Below are positions 26,447-34,392 of a stretch of 64,000 nt of DNA, one piece after another; the first letter of the stretch is position 1; the number at the start of each line of letters is the position of its first letter. A model generated the notes under the pieces. The model saw only the letters and a program-made list of their open reading frames with translations. It searched no databases and was not told the origin of the DNA. A program made the position numbers and the translations under genes. This stretch comes from CAYJAZ01 sp964369165 (GTDB lineage: Bacteria; Desulfobacterota; Desulfovibrionia; Desulfovibrionales; Desulfovibrionaceae): contig CAYJFE010000001.1 of the NCBI GenBank assembly GCA_964369165.1, positions 1 through 64,000 of the forward strand, written 5' to 3'.

Positions 26447-28240
26447 ATGGACGTACATTTCAGTGAAAGCATCTTTGAAAAAGCAAAAAGCATTGCTTTA
26501 GAATGCCAAGGGCATAACAAGGCTTATTGCGTCAGTCGTTGCCCTATGCACACAGATGTCTTGGGCTATATCGACTTAATCAAAGAAGATAAACCTTTAG
26601 AGGCAATCANNNNNNNNNNGGAAAAACTTTTTCTTCCTGCTTCATTGGGGCGTATATGCGCGCATCCTTGCGAAGCTGAATGTAGGAATAAAAAAGAATT
26701 TGACGAAGCCATGGCTATTGCAGCATTAAAAAGATATGCTGCTGACACAGCAGACGATGCGAGCATTTGGGATATGTCAAAAAAAGCAGCAAGTGGCAAA
26801 AAAGTTGCTGTTATTGGTGCAGGCCCTGCTGGAGCGCAAGCTGCCCTTGATTTAGTGAGAGAAGGCCATGACGTGACTGTCTATGAAGCTCTTCCATATT
26901 ATGGCGGCATGATGCGCGTTGGCATTCCTGCCTACAGATTGCCCAAAAAAGTGATAGATTTTGAATATTCTTATCTTGAAAAAATGGGCGTTCGTTTTGT
27001 TATGAATACAAAGGTTGGCCTTGATGTTTCTTTTGAAACTTTGCAAAAAGCTTACGATGCTATCGTTATTGCTATGGGCGCACATAAAGGAAGTGTCATT
27101 CCTAGTAAGGGTGGCGAGGCTAAAAACATCACTAATGCTGTTGACTTTTTGAAAAAAGCGGCACTTGAAGAAAAAACTGACTTGCCTTGCAAAAAAGTAG
27201 TCGTTATTGGTGGTGGCGATGTTGCCATGGATTGCGCAAGAACAGCTCTTAGACTTGGCGCTGAGAATGTGAAACTGCTCTCCTTAGAAAATATAAATAT
27301 TCTTCCTGCGAGCAAGCACGAGCAAGAAGGCGCATTAGAAGAAGGTATTGAGTTTTTATGCGGTTATGGCAATGTTGAATTTAGCTCAAAAGAAGTGGAT
27401 GGTGAAAATCTACTCTCTTCTGCAAAATTTGTTGAGTGCCTTTCTATATTTGATGAAAAGGGCGCATTCAACCCTAGCTATGGCGACAAAAGCATAGAGA
27501 TTGACTGCGATAGCGTTATTTTTGCAACTGGGCAAGTAGTTGAAAAACTTGAAGGTTGCAATATTGAACAAGCAAGAAATGGGCGTTTCAGCAAAGATGC
27601 CTTCACTCTTAGCACTTCGCTTGAGGGCGTTTTTGTAGCTGGCGATTGCGCTGGCACAGTGATTGTGGTTGAAGCAATGGCTTCAGGCAGAAAGGCCGCT
27701 AAATCGGTCGATAGATATCTCAACAACCAAGCTCTTGATTTTGAAAGAGATTTTACTGAGGAAGTAGCCAATATTTCTAAGCTAGACATTCCTCTTCCAA
27801 AAGATGCAAAAAGTAGCCCAAGGAAGCATACAAATATGATGGATGCAAAAGAAAGGGTGAAGACATTTGACGAATGTGACTTTGGCTTTGACAGAGAAAC
27901 AGCTATACTAGAAGCTTCTCGCTGCCTAAAGTGCGAATGCAAAAAATGTATGGTGGAATGTATTATGCTCAATGATTACACCAGCTACCCTGGCGCATTG
28001 TTCACTGATTTTATGGCGCAAAAAAATATGGATCCTGTCATTCCTTATTCATGCAATATGTGTGATCAATGCTCACTTGTTTGCCCTGAAGAATATAAAT
28101 TCTCAGAATTATTCGGACTTATGCGTAAAGACTATATCAAAGCAAATAATGGCAATTCACCTATGAAGGGGCACAAAGCCATTAATATGCATCAGATGTT
28201 AGGATTTTCTGCTTTCTTTACTACAAGGAAAAAGGGTTAA
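26447..28240 (+). CDS. FAD-dependent NAD(P)H oxidoreductase with Fe-S domains (GltD-like)
   Basis: A roughly 597-residue protein. An N-terminal Fer4_20-type cysteine region (C-V-S-R-C-P and C-A-H-P-C-E-A-E-C) precedes two dinucleotide-binding folds (V-I-G-A-G-P-A-G-A-Q-A and V-I-G-G-G-D-V-A-M-D) like the small subunit of glutamate synthase. At the C-terminus further cysteines (C-L-K-C-E-C-K-K-C and C-N-M-C-D-Q-C-S-L-V-C-P) suggest ferredoxin-type clusters. It should pass electrons between NAD(P)H and the CCG-domain partner, whose gene starts three bases after its stop. RBS AAGGTGG fixes the start. Ten N bases at 26610-26619 hide three or four codons. Confidence 0.87.
   Translation: MDVHFSESIFEKAKSIALECQGHNKAYCVSRCPMHTDVLGYIDLIKEDKPLEAIXXXXEKLFLPASLGRICAHPCEAECRNKKEFDEAMAIAALKRYAADTADDASIWDMSKKAASGKKVAVIGAGPAGAQAALDLVREGHDVTVYEALPYYGGMMRVGIPAYRLPKKVIDFEYSYLEKMGVRFVMNTKVGLDVSFETLQKAYDAIVIAMGAHKGSVIPSKGGEAKNITNAVDFLKKAALEEKTDLPCKKVVVIGGGDVAMDCARTALRLGAENVKLLSLENINILPASKHEQEGALEEGIEFLCGYGNVEFSSKEVDGENLLSSAKFVECLSIFDEKGAFNPSYGDKSIEIDCDSVIFATGQVVEKLEGCNIEQARNGRFSKDAFTLSTSLEGVFVAGDCAGTVIVVEAMASGRKAAKSVDRYLNNQALDFERDFTEEVANISKLDIPLPKDAKSSPRKHTNMMDAKERVKTFDECDFGFDRETAILEASRCLKCECKKCMVECIMLNDYTSYPGALFTDFMAQKNMDPVIPYSCNMCDQCSLVCPEEYKFSELFGLMRKDYIKANNGNSPMKGHKAINMHQMLGFSAFFTTRKKG
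26610..26619. other. 10-N gap inside the oxidoreductase gene
   Basis: Ten N bases between codons for P-L-E-A-I and K-L-F-L-P-A. The reading frame is maintained across it, so the gene is likely intact. Confidence 0.99.
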
Positions 28241-28243
28241 GCT

Positions 28244-29005
28244 ATGGGAAGAAAAGTATTTATATCTGGTTGTGCATTATCCTCGTATAATCCTGACTTA
28301 GTGCTAAAAACCATAGCACATCTCAAATCTGTCTACCCTGATATGTCAGTAATACAAAAATGCTGCGGTAAACCTACTAAGGCTCTTGGCCAAGAAGATG
28401 CCTTCAAAGGGCGCTTTCATGGCTTGCAAGAAGATTTAGAGTATTGCAATGCTGATGAAGTGATCGTGGGCTGTCAAAGCTGTTATAAAGTGATGGCTTC
28501 TGATCCTAAACTAAAAGTTGACTCACTTTGGTCGCTCTTGCCTACTATTGGCTTGCCAAAAGAAATGGTAGGGAAAGCAAAAGATTCTGACATTGTTTTT
28601 ACTGTGCACGATTCTTGTTCAATCCGTACGCATCCTGAAATTCACGAAGGTATACGCTGGATTATGAATGAACTAGGCTATAAAACAGTAGAACCTGAAA
28701 GAACAAAAGAAAATACAAGATGTTGTGGCTTTGGTGGTATGATTGTTCCTGCAAACCCTGATTTAGCAAAAAGAGTTATGCAAAGACGCGTGACTGATTT
28801 TCCTACAGAAGAGGTTGTCACTTATTGTGCGGCTTGTAGACAATCAATGCTGATGGGCGGCGCAAAAGCTTGGCATATATTAGACCTTCTCTTTGGCGAT
28901 GTGGTCTATCCAAATGCCACACCTCCTATTGACACTTTATCAAAACCAGTTGCCGCTTGGGCAAATAGATACAAAACAAAACGAGCCATTTCGGCTATGC
29001 GCTAG
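28244..29005 (+). CDS. CCG-domain (Fe-S)-binding oxidoreductase subunit
   Basis: A 253-residue protein with two cysteine-rich CCG motifs as in HdrB, GlpC and LutA: C-C-G-K-P near residue 40 and R-C-C-G-F-G-G-M near 158, each accompanied by other cysteines (S-G-C-A and Y-C-A-A-C-R). These domains bind a non-cubane or ordinary 4Fe-4S cluster for thiol/disulfide or quinone chemistry. It is co-transcribed with the FAD/Fe-S partner (3-bp gap). The protein at the right window edge shares its second half (R-C-C-G-F-G-G, then Y-C-A-x-C-R and H-I-L-(D/E)-L-L-F-G). Confidence 0.85.
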   Translation: MGRKVFISGCALSSYNPDLVLKTIAHLKSVYPDMSVIQKCCGKPTKALGQEDAFKGRFHGLQEDLEYCNADEVIVGCQSCYKVMASDPKLKVDSLWSLLPTIGLPKEMVGKAKDSDIVFTVHDSCSIRTHPEIHEGIRWIMNELGYKTVEPERTKENTRCCGFGGMIVPANPDLAKRVMQRRVTDFPTEEVVTYCAACRQSMLMGGAKAWHILDLLFGDVVYPNATPPIDTLSKPVAAWANRYKTKRAISAMR

Positions 29006-29074
29006 AGCTTAATACATATAGTAAATAAAGCATTAAGGCAAGATGCCTACATATTATAATTGAAGGAGATTTTT

Positions 29075-30097
29075 ATGAAAAAACTTGTTATTTCAGCCTT
29101 TGCACTTCTAGCTTCACTTTTTGTAAACACACAACCTGCTACAGCAAATGAGGGAGTGGATAGAGGCGACTTTATCACTGTTCAATCACTCAAAGCATTG
29201 GTTGACGCAAAAGATCCAAACCTCATTCTTATTGGTGTATTGAACGACAAAAAAAGATTGGTTCCTTTCACAGTGCCAAATAGCCCTATCGATGGTACTT
29301 ATATGGTGTGGCGCCCTGATTATAGTGGCTCTGGTTCAAGTGAAGCTGCCGCTACTGCTGTGACAGGCTTTAGAAAATCACAGGCTGAAATGGAAGAACT
29401 TCTCTCAAAAGCAGGCGCAACAAAAGACTCTAAAATTATTGTTTATTCAGCTGATGCTATGCACGATGCCGCAAGATTTTACTGGCAAGTAAAACTCTTA
29501 GGGCACGACGATGTAAAACTTCTTGACGGTGGACTAAATGCTTGGCAAGAAGCGAAATACCCTACAGGTAAAGGTATAGTTTTAGTAAAAGAAGAGAAGA
29601 AAACTAATTATGTAGCTGAAGATTATGATCCAGCTGACTCAAATGCTACAGTTGAGCAAGTAATTGCTGCTTTAGATAATCCAGCTGAGTGGGTAGTTAT
29701 CGATACACGTTCAGTCAAAGAACAAAATGGCGAAAAAACTGGTTCATCTGCTGGTGCATACGGCACAGGCGGTTTGGTTGGCTCGCTCAATATTGAATGG
29801 AAAGAAGCTCTCAATGCTGACCATACTGTGAAATCAAAAGCTGAACTTGAAGAATTGTACAAAGATATTAAAGGTAGAAAAGTCATTACTTTATGTCAAT
29901 CAGGTGTGCGTTCAGCCCAAACTCAAGCCGTATTAGAAGAAGTTTTAGATATTGACGATGTCTACAATTATGACGGATCTTGGATTGAGTTAAGCTATAT
30001 AGCTTCAGAAGCCAGCAAAGGCAAGGTTGATGAAAAGCTCAGAAAGCTTGTTTTAGATCATCTTTCAAATTGGAATGATTACAAAAAACCTATCTAG
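29075..30097 (+). CDS. Exported two-domain rhodanese (thiosulfate sulfurtransferase)
   Basis: A 340-residue protein. A signal peptide (M-K-K-L-V-I-S-A-F-A-L-L-A, cleaved near A-T-A-N) is followed by two rhodanese domains. The first has no active-site cysteine (Y-S-A-D-A-M-H-D in the loop). The second carries C-Q-S-G-V-R-S (near residue 276), the six-residue catalytic loop. This is the normal SseA/thiosulfate sulfurtransferase layout, here periplasmic. A TTG codon at 29060 extends the frame but overlaps the AAGGAG RBS, so ATG 29075 is the start. A strong terminator follows. Confidence 0.9.
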   Translation: MKKLVISAFALLASLFVNTQPATANEGVDRGDFITVQSLKALVDAKDPNLILIGVLNDKKRLVPFTVPNSPIDGTYMVWRPDYSGSGSSEAAATAVTGFRKSQAEMEELLSKAGATKDSKIIVYSADAMHDAARFYWQVKLLGHDDVKLLDGGLNAWQEAKYPTGKGIVLVKEEKKTNYVAEDYDPADSNATVEQVIAALDNPAEWVVIDTRSVKEQNGEKTGSSAGAYGTGGLVGSLNIEWKEALNADHTVKSKAELEELYKDIKGRKVITLCQSGVRSAQTQAVLEEVLDIDDVYNYDGSWIELSYIASEASKGKVDEKLRKLVLDHLSNWNDYKKPI

Positions 30098-30129
30098 AAA
30101 TATAAAATTATGTAATTATAAGATTAACT

Positions 30130-30159
30130 AAAAAAGTCCGCATATGCGGACTTTTTTTT
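30130..30159. terminator. Bidirectional terminator
   Basis: AGTCCGCATATGCGGACT is a perfect palindrome flanked by an A-run and a T-run. It can serve the rhodanese gene on the plus strand and the glycosyltransferase gene on the minus strand. Confidence 0.9.
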
Positions 30160-30184
30160 ATAAAGCTACTTCATTCTAAGATAC

Positions 30185-30216
30185 TCAAATAAGGGGTTTT
30201 TCCCTGACCAATAGCA
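30185..30216 (-). repeat. 32-bp direct repeat, distal copy (detached gene tail)
   Basis: Identical to 30334-30365. On the minus strand this copy continues to encode C-Y-W-S-G-K-N-P-L-F-E-Y-L-R-M-K and a stop, a plausible original end of the glycosyltransferase gene. Confidence 0.95.
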
Positions 30217-30333
30217 AGACATTTATTAAGAAAGATTTTGGCTGTTAGCGCAAAATCCTCACTTCGTGAAAAACGTCGTTTTCACTCGCTCGCTAAAGAT
30301 TTGTTCACTTACGTTCACTTTCTCCGAATCCAT
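30217..30333 (-). repeat. Double-hairpin repeat element, copy C
   Basis: A 117-bp segment between the 32-bp repeats. Hairpin 1 is GATTTTG (30234-30240) / CAAAATC (30251-30257), inner stem GCT/AGC, 3-nt loop, one-base bulge. Hairpin 2 is GTGAAAA (30266-30272) / TTTTCAC (30279-30285), 6-nt loop. CGCTCGCTAAAGATTTGTTC follows. It also contains the last six codons and stop of the upstream minus-strand gene. Confidence 0.88.
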
Positions 30334-31775
30334 TCAAATAAGGGGTTTTTCCCTGACCAATAGCAGTCTTGAATTTTTTCTAAATCCATGCCAATTTTTG
30401 CGGCCAATAAAACGCTTTGATTGATAAAAGTCACCTTGAAAAAGCCGTGTTTCACCCATCTTCTGTCAGAAGTTTGTAACTCCTCCTTAAGGGACTGAAT
30501 TTTGCCATATTCTAAAGCCTTTTTCACCAAAAATACATCTTCCAAAATTGGTACTATTGGCAACTTCCACGAATAATAATCTTTTTTACGCACAAATAAG
30601 CCTTGATCTCCATAAGGCCTTTTTAGATATTTTGAACGCAAATTTGCACAGCCACAAATAAATTTTCCCCACCAAGTATTCTTGAGTGCAGATTGCGCAT
30701 CTTCTTTAAATGCAAAATCAAAGTAACCAAGAGAAATTTCAGATTCTTCTAATAAATCTCGAATCTTAGAATCAAAAGAATGCGGCAAAAAAGAATCAAT
30801 ATGCAAGAAAAGCAAAATTTCACCACTTGCCTCTTGTGCGCCATTATGCATTTGCATTGAACGCCCTTTTTCACATAAAATTACTTTATCAGCATATTTT
30901 TGAGCCATTGCAAATGTATTGTCGCTACTTTTGCCATCAATCACAATATATTCAGTATTAAAAGAAGAAGGAAGGTTTTCAAAAAATTCAACAATATTTT
31001 TTTCTTCATTATATGTTGGAATTATTATAGAAACCTTTGGAGGAATATCCTCTTTATAGTCTATATCCATAAGAGGCATAAGATCAGCATAATCTAGATT
31101 ATTTTTCTTTATCTGCCCTATTGTTTCTGCATAAACTTTTTCAGTGCTCCAAGTTATATCATCAAAAAGATTGAGGAAAATTTCAAGCTCTTCTTCTTTT
31201 TCAAAAGCTCCGCCAAGAAGATAGTAGCCCCCATCAAGGCTTTTGCCTATCACACAAGATTTTGTTTCAAGCTCTAAAAAAGCTTTTTCTAATAATTCTT
31301 TTCTTATACTTGGGCAATCAGAACCTATAATCAGTATTTTTTTCTTGCTATGGATTTGATTTTTTTTACAAAGTTCTTGATAGGCATAAAGAAAGGCTGA
31401 TTTCATTTTCTGCCCTAAGTCACCCTCATCTTGTTCGACAAAGTCAAATTTATTTTCTATTTTCCCAAGCAAAGCTTTTTCATCAAAGTTTTTTGAAATA
31501 TTTTTATTTTGAAATTTCAAAGCTATGCTTTCTTTAATCCAAGTTTGCATTTCTTCTTTTGTTGAGGCATTAAAATGCACTTGAACATTATTTTGTGTCA
31601 AAAAGCATTCATAGGCAATAAATTCAGTCATTTCCTTTTGAAAAAGGGCTGCGCCTTCTGCGCCAAGATGTGGGATAAGGCGAGTTTTACTCTGCCCTGC
31701 TCTTGGAAATCGAGAAAAAAGAATTATCAACTCATTTTCTTTATTTTTTATTAAATCAACCACTTGTTCGTGCAT
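30315..31775 (-). CDS. Fused DUF2064 transferase and family 2 glycosyltransferase
   Basis: A 486-residue fusion. The first half (about 15-235) matches the TIGR04282-type transferase (F-S-R-F-P-R-A-G-Q-S-K-T-R-L, I-I-G-S-D-C-P, L-D-G-G-Y-Y-L-L-G). The second half (about 245-470) is a GT2 glycosyltransferase of the TIGR04283 type (V-S-I-I-I-P-T-Y-N-E-E, V-I-D-G-K-S-S-D, Y-G-D-Q-G-L-F-V-R). These families are usually separate neighbouring genes named for association with radical SAM/selenodomain proteins. It follows a MerA-like gene and a TVP38 gene. The C-terminal six residues (W-I-R-R-K end) are supplied by the repeat-element side; a detached alternative tail lies downstream. Confidence 0.83.
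   Translation of the reverse strand: MHEQVVDLIKNKENELIILFSRFPRAGQSKTRLIPHLGAEGAALFQKEMTEFIAYECFLTQNNVQVHFNASTKEEMQTWIKESIALKFQNKNISKNFDEKALLGKIENKFDFVEQDEGDLGQKMKSAFLYAYQELCKKNQIHSKKKILIIGSDCPSIRKELLEKAFLELETKSCVIGKSLDGGYYLLGGAFEKEEELEIFLNLFDDITWSTEKVYAETIGQIKKNNLDYADLMPLMDIDYKEDIPPKVSIIIPTYNEEKNIVEFFENLPSSFNTEYIVIDGKSSDNTFAMAQKYADKVILCEKGRSMQMHNGAQEASGEILLFLHIDSFLPHSFDSKIRDLLEESEISLGYFDFAFKEDAQSALKNTWWGKFICGCANLRSKYLKRPYGDQGLFVRKKDYYSWKLPIVPILEDVFLVKKALEYGKIQSLKEELQTSDRRWVKHGFFKVTFINQSVLLAAKIGMDLEKIQDCYWSGKNPLFEWIRRK
30334..30365 (-). repeat. 32-bp direct repeat, in-gene copy
   Basis: Part of the glycosyltransferase 3' end, identical base for base to 30185-30216. Confidence 0.95.
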
Positions 31776-31810
31776 CAGTCAAACCTCATTACCCACTCAA
31801 GGCAAAAAAT

Positions 31811-31832
31811 AAGGGAAATTTCTCTTTCCCTT
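31811..31832 (-). terminator. Intercistronic terminator-like hairpin
   Basis: AAGGGAAA / TTTCCCTT with a 6-nt loop; on the minus strand it is followed by TTATTTTTTG. It lies between the flavoprotein stop and the glycosyltransferase start and may reduce read-through. Confidence 0.6.
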
Positions 31833-31850
31833 AAATTATTAATACTCTAT

Positions 31851-33410
31851 TTATTGATTTTTTTCAATCTTTTTCAAGCTTCTTTTGAGATTGAAATCTA
31901 AGATAAATTTCAATACTTTTGCAATAAAAGGAGTGAGGCGCGATTTTTTATATAAAACAGCAGCTCTTTGTATTGCAGAAGCACTTGTCGGATAAGGGTG
32001 AATGACTTCAGAAAGTTTTGAAAGCCCCATATTTGCCTCTATAGCTACAGTTATTTCGCTTATCATATCACCAGCGTGTGAGGCAACTATAGTTGCTCCA
32101 AGAATTTTATCACTCCCCTTTTTCGTCATCAATTTAACAAAACCTTCTTCGGCTCTGTCTGCTTTTGCCCTATCAATATCTTTCATAAAAAAGGTATAAA
32201 AATCAACAGCTAAGCCTTTTTCCCTTGCATCATAATCGTACAAACCCACATGAGCAATTTCAGGATCGGTATAGGTGCACCAAGGCATAGTCAAAGTTGA
32301 GAGTTTCTTTTTTCCAAAAAATAAGGCATTTTGCACTACTATTTGTGCAGCTTTATCTGCCGCATGGGTGAATTTCCAAGCCATACAACAGTCGCCTGCC
32401 GCATAAACATTTGGATTATTAGTACAAAGATAATCGTCTATATGTATTCCTTTTTTATTATCATAAAGCACATCAGCTTTTTCAAGCCCTAAATCTTCAA
32501 CATTTGGCATTCTGCCAAGTCCAAGAAAAATAGCTTCAACAACAAGCTCACTTTCTTCATTGTTTTTATTTTTTATAAAGATCCTTTTTTTGCCCTCCTC
32601 CATTTTTTCAACGCGTAAAACCTGCGCATCAAGAAAAACATCAATTCCTTCTTTTTCAAATACTTGAGCTAAAATTTTTGATGCTTCACTATCTTCTTTT
32701 GGCAAAAATTTCCCACGCTGAACTATGCTCACCCTAGAACCAAGCCTAGCAAAAGCTTGAGCTAACTCACAGCCAATAGGCCCACCACCAATAAAGAGCA
32801 TAGACTCAGGCAAGTTATTGATATCAAAGATATTTTCATTAGTGTAATAGTCTTCTTTTGAAAGCCCTTCTATAGGCATATGCACAGCCCTAGCACCCGT
32901 AGCTATCACAGTTTTTCCAAATTTCACTTCACGATTATTATCTAATTTAATTGTGGACTTATCTATAAATTCAGCATGACCAAAATAGACATCAACGCCA
33001 AGTTCTTGATAACGCTTATGAGAATCGTGTGCACTTATTTCAGAACGTATACGCCTCAAATCCTTCATAATTTTAGGAAAGTCATTTTTTCCATTTGAAT
33101 TAAAATCTTCAAGGCCATAGACATGAGCATTTTTCATTGCGTATGCCATGCGCGAAGAAGCTATAAGAGATTTTGAAGGAACACAGCCAGTATTTAGGCA
33201 ATCACCGCCCATATTTTCCTTCTCAATAAGCAATACATTTGCGCCAAGTCCTTTTGCTATTGCCGCACATACAAGCCCAGCTGAACCTGCGCCTAATACC
33301 ACAAGATGATAGATGGAAGAAATTTGTGGATTAGTATAATCTCTAGCTGAAGTATTTTCTGCTAAAATTTGATTATAGTTATCCTTTTCTCCTGTATTTT
33401 CTTTCGTCAT
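31851..33410 (-). CDS. Mercuric reductase-like pyridine nucleotide-disulfide oxidoreductase
   Basis: A 519-residue flavoprotein. Residues 1-30 are polar. FAD-binding L-G-A-G-S-A-G-L-V is near 37 and the redox-active disulfide G-G-D-C-L-N-T-G-C-V-P-S-K near 70. NAD-binding G-G-G-P-I-G-C-E-L-A is near 207, and the dimerisation domain ends with H-P-Y-P-T-S-A, which holds the catalytic His. There is no HMA domain and no C-terminal vicinal cysteine pair as in true MerA, so mercury reduction is doubtful. Paired with a TVP38 membrane protein gene 47 bp upstream, a combination common in bacteria. Confidence 0.87.
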   Translation of the reverse strand: MTKENTGEKDNYNQILAENTSARDYTNPQISSIYHLVVLGAGSAGLVCAAIAKGLGANVLLIEKENMGGDCLNTGCVPSKSLIASSRMAYAMKNAHVYGLEDFNSNGKNDFPKIMKDLRRIRSEISAHDSHKRYQELGVDVYFGHAEFIDKSTIKLDNNREVKFGKTVIATGARAVHMPIEGLSKEDYYTNENIFDINNLPESMLFIGGGPIGCELAQAFARLGSRVSIVQRGKFLPKEDSEASKILAQVFEKEGIDVFLDAQVLRVEKMEEGKKRIFIKNKNNEESELVVEAIFLGLGRMPNVEDLGLEKADVLYDNKKGIHIDDYLCTNNPNVYAAGDCCMAWKFTHAADKAAQIVVQNALFFGKKKLSTLTMPWCTYTDPEIAHVGLYDYDAREKGLAVDFYTFFMKDIDRAKADRAEEGFVKLMTKKGSDKILGATIVASHAGDMISEITVAIEANMGLSKLSEVIHPYPTSASAIQRAAVLYKKSRLTPFIAKVLKFILDFNLKRSLKKIEKNQ

Positions 33411-33457
33411 TTATTACCTCAACAAAAAAACTTACAGACAGTAAGCTCTTAGAATAA

Positions 33458-34111
33458 TTATTCTTTCAGTTTTGATTTTGCTTGCTTCACAACCACAGTA
33501 ATAATAGTAAGAATAATAGCAACTACAGCCACAAGTGACCAAGGAATTTCGCCGTGTTCAATAGCATAAGTGATAGCACCAACACCAGAAACATAGAGAA
33601 TAATACCTGGGAAAATACAAAGAGCTGTCCACATAAAGTAGATTTTAAAAGGAATATTTGTGAGGCCAAAGCCATAATTAAGTAGATTAAAAGGGAAAAG
33701 CGGCACGAGTCTAGTTATTGCTACAATAATATAGCCATTTTTCTCTGTTAATTCTTCTAATTTGGTGAACTTCTCATTTTTTTCTAATATACCGCGTATA
33801 GTGCTACGTGCAAAGTATTTTGAGATGAGAAAACAAAGAGATGCGCCAATATTCGCACCTATCATAACATATAAAACACCCAAATAGACACCAAAAATCG
33901 GGGCTGCCATCAAGGTGAGTGCAGAAGCTGGAACTGCGAACACTGTTGCCACAACATAGGCTCCAATATAAACTAAAGGCGCTATAGCTCCTTGTGATTC
34001 AACCCATGATTTAATGCCACCAATGGCTTCTTCAAGATTGTAGACGCGAGCTAAATAAATGAGAAGAGCAACTACAAAGACAAAGGCAAATAATTTGATC
34101 CAATTTTTCAT
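33458..34111 (-). CDS. TVP38/TMEM64 (SNARE-associated) membrane protein
   Basis: A 217-residue protein with about five or six hydrophobic segments and the family block F-A-V-P-A-S-A-L-T-L-M-A-A-P-I-F-G followed by G-A-N-I-G-A-S-L-C-F-L-I-S-K-Y. It also has the R-L-V-P-L-F-P-F-N-L-L-N-Y re-entrant motif of the VTT/DedA-like superfamily, whose members may move or scramble lipids. It is first in the minus-strand operon with the MerA-like flavoprotein and the glycosyltransferase fusion. Confidence 0.9.
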   Translation of the reverse strand: MKNWIKLFAFVFVVALLIYLARVYNLEEAIGGIKSWVESQGAIAPLVYIGAYVVATVFAVPASALTLMAAPIFGVYLGVLYVMIGANIGASLCFLISKYFARSTIRGILEKNEKFTKLEELTEKNGYIIVAITRLVPLFPFNLLNYGFGLTNIPFKIYFMWTALCIFPGIILYVSGVGAITYAIEHGEIPWSLVAVVAIILTIITVVVKQAKSKLKE

Positions 34112-34392
34112 ACCAACTCCTAAGCGTTTAAGTCCAAAACCGCAACAGATTGAGCGTGACCCCTATTTATTCACACTTCGCACTTCAGCACGAAGTTTTG
34201 TTCATAAATTCACAAATCCTGTAAGAAAAAGCTATAAATCAAAAATACCTTAAAAAGTACTATAATTAAAGTCAGAGTAATTTATATTTTATTTTCTGTC
34301 AAGTTTATTGAGGCGAAGATTTCACAAATTTTAACTTCATAAATTCTAACTTCATAGACAAGCTAATAAGAAATGAAGTGGAATTTTTTGCG
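34112..34392. other. 281-bp intergenic region
   Basis: Between two minus-strand genes. It holds a 6-bp hairpin (ACTTCG / CGAAGT near 34180-34200) and a near-perfect 15-bp tandem repeat near 34318-34350. The promoter of the TVP38 operon is presumably here, but I see no convincing pair of boxes. Confidence 0.5.

Noticed and set aside
30185..30365. Template/variable repeat pair of a diversity-generating retroelement
   Set aside because: The differences between the two tails are not adenine-specific and no reverse transcriptase gene is in the window.
31851..33410. True mercuric reductase and a mer operon
   Set aside because: There is no HMA domain, no C-terminal cysteine pair, and no merR, merT or merP nearby.
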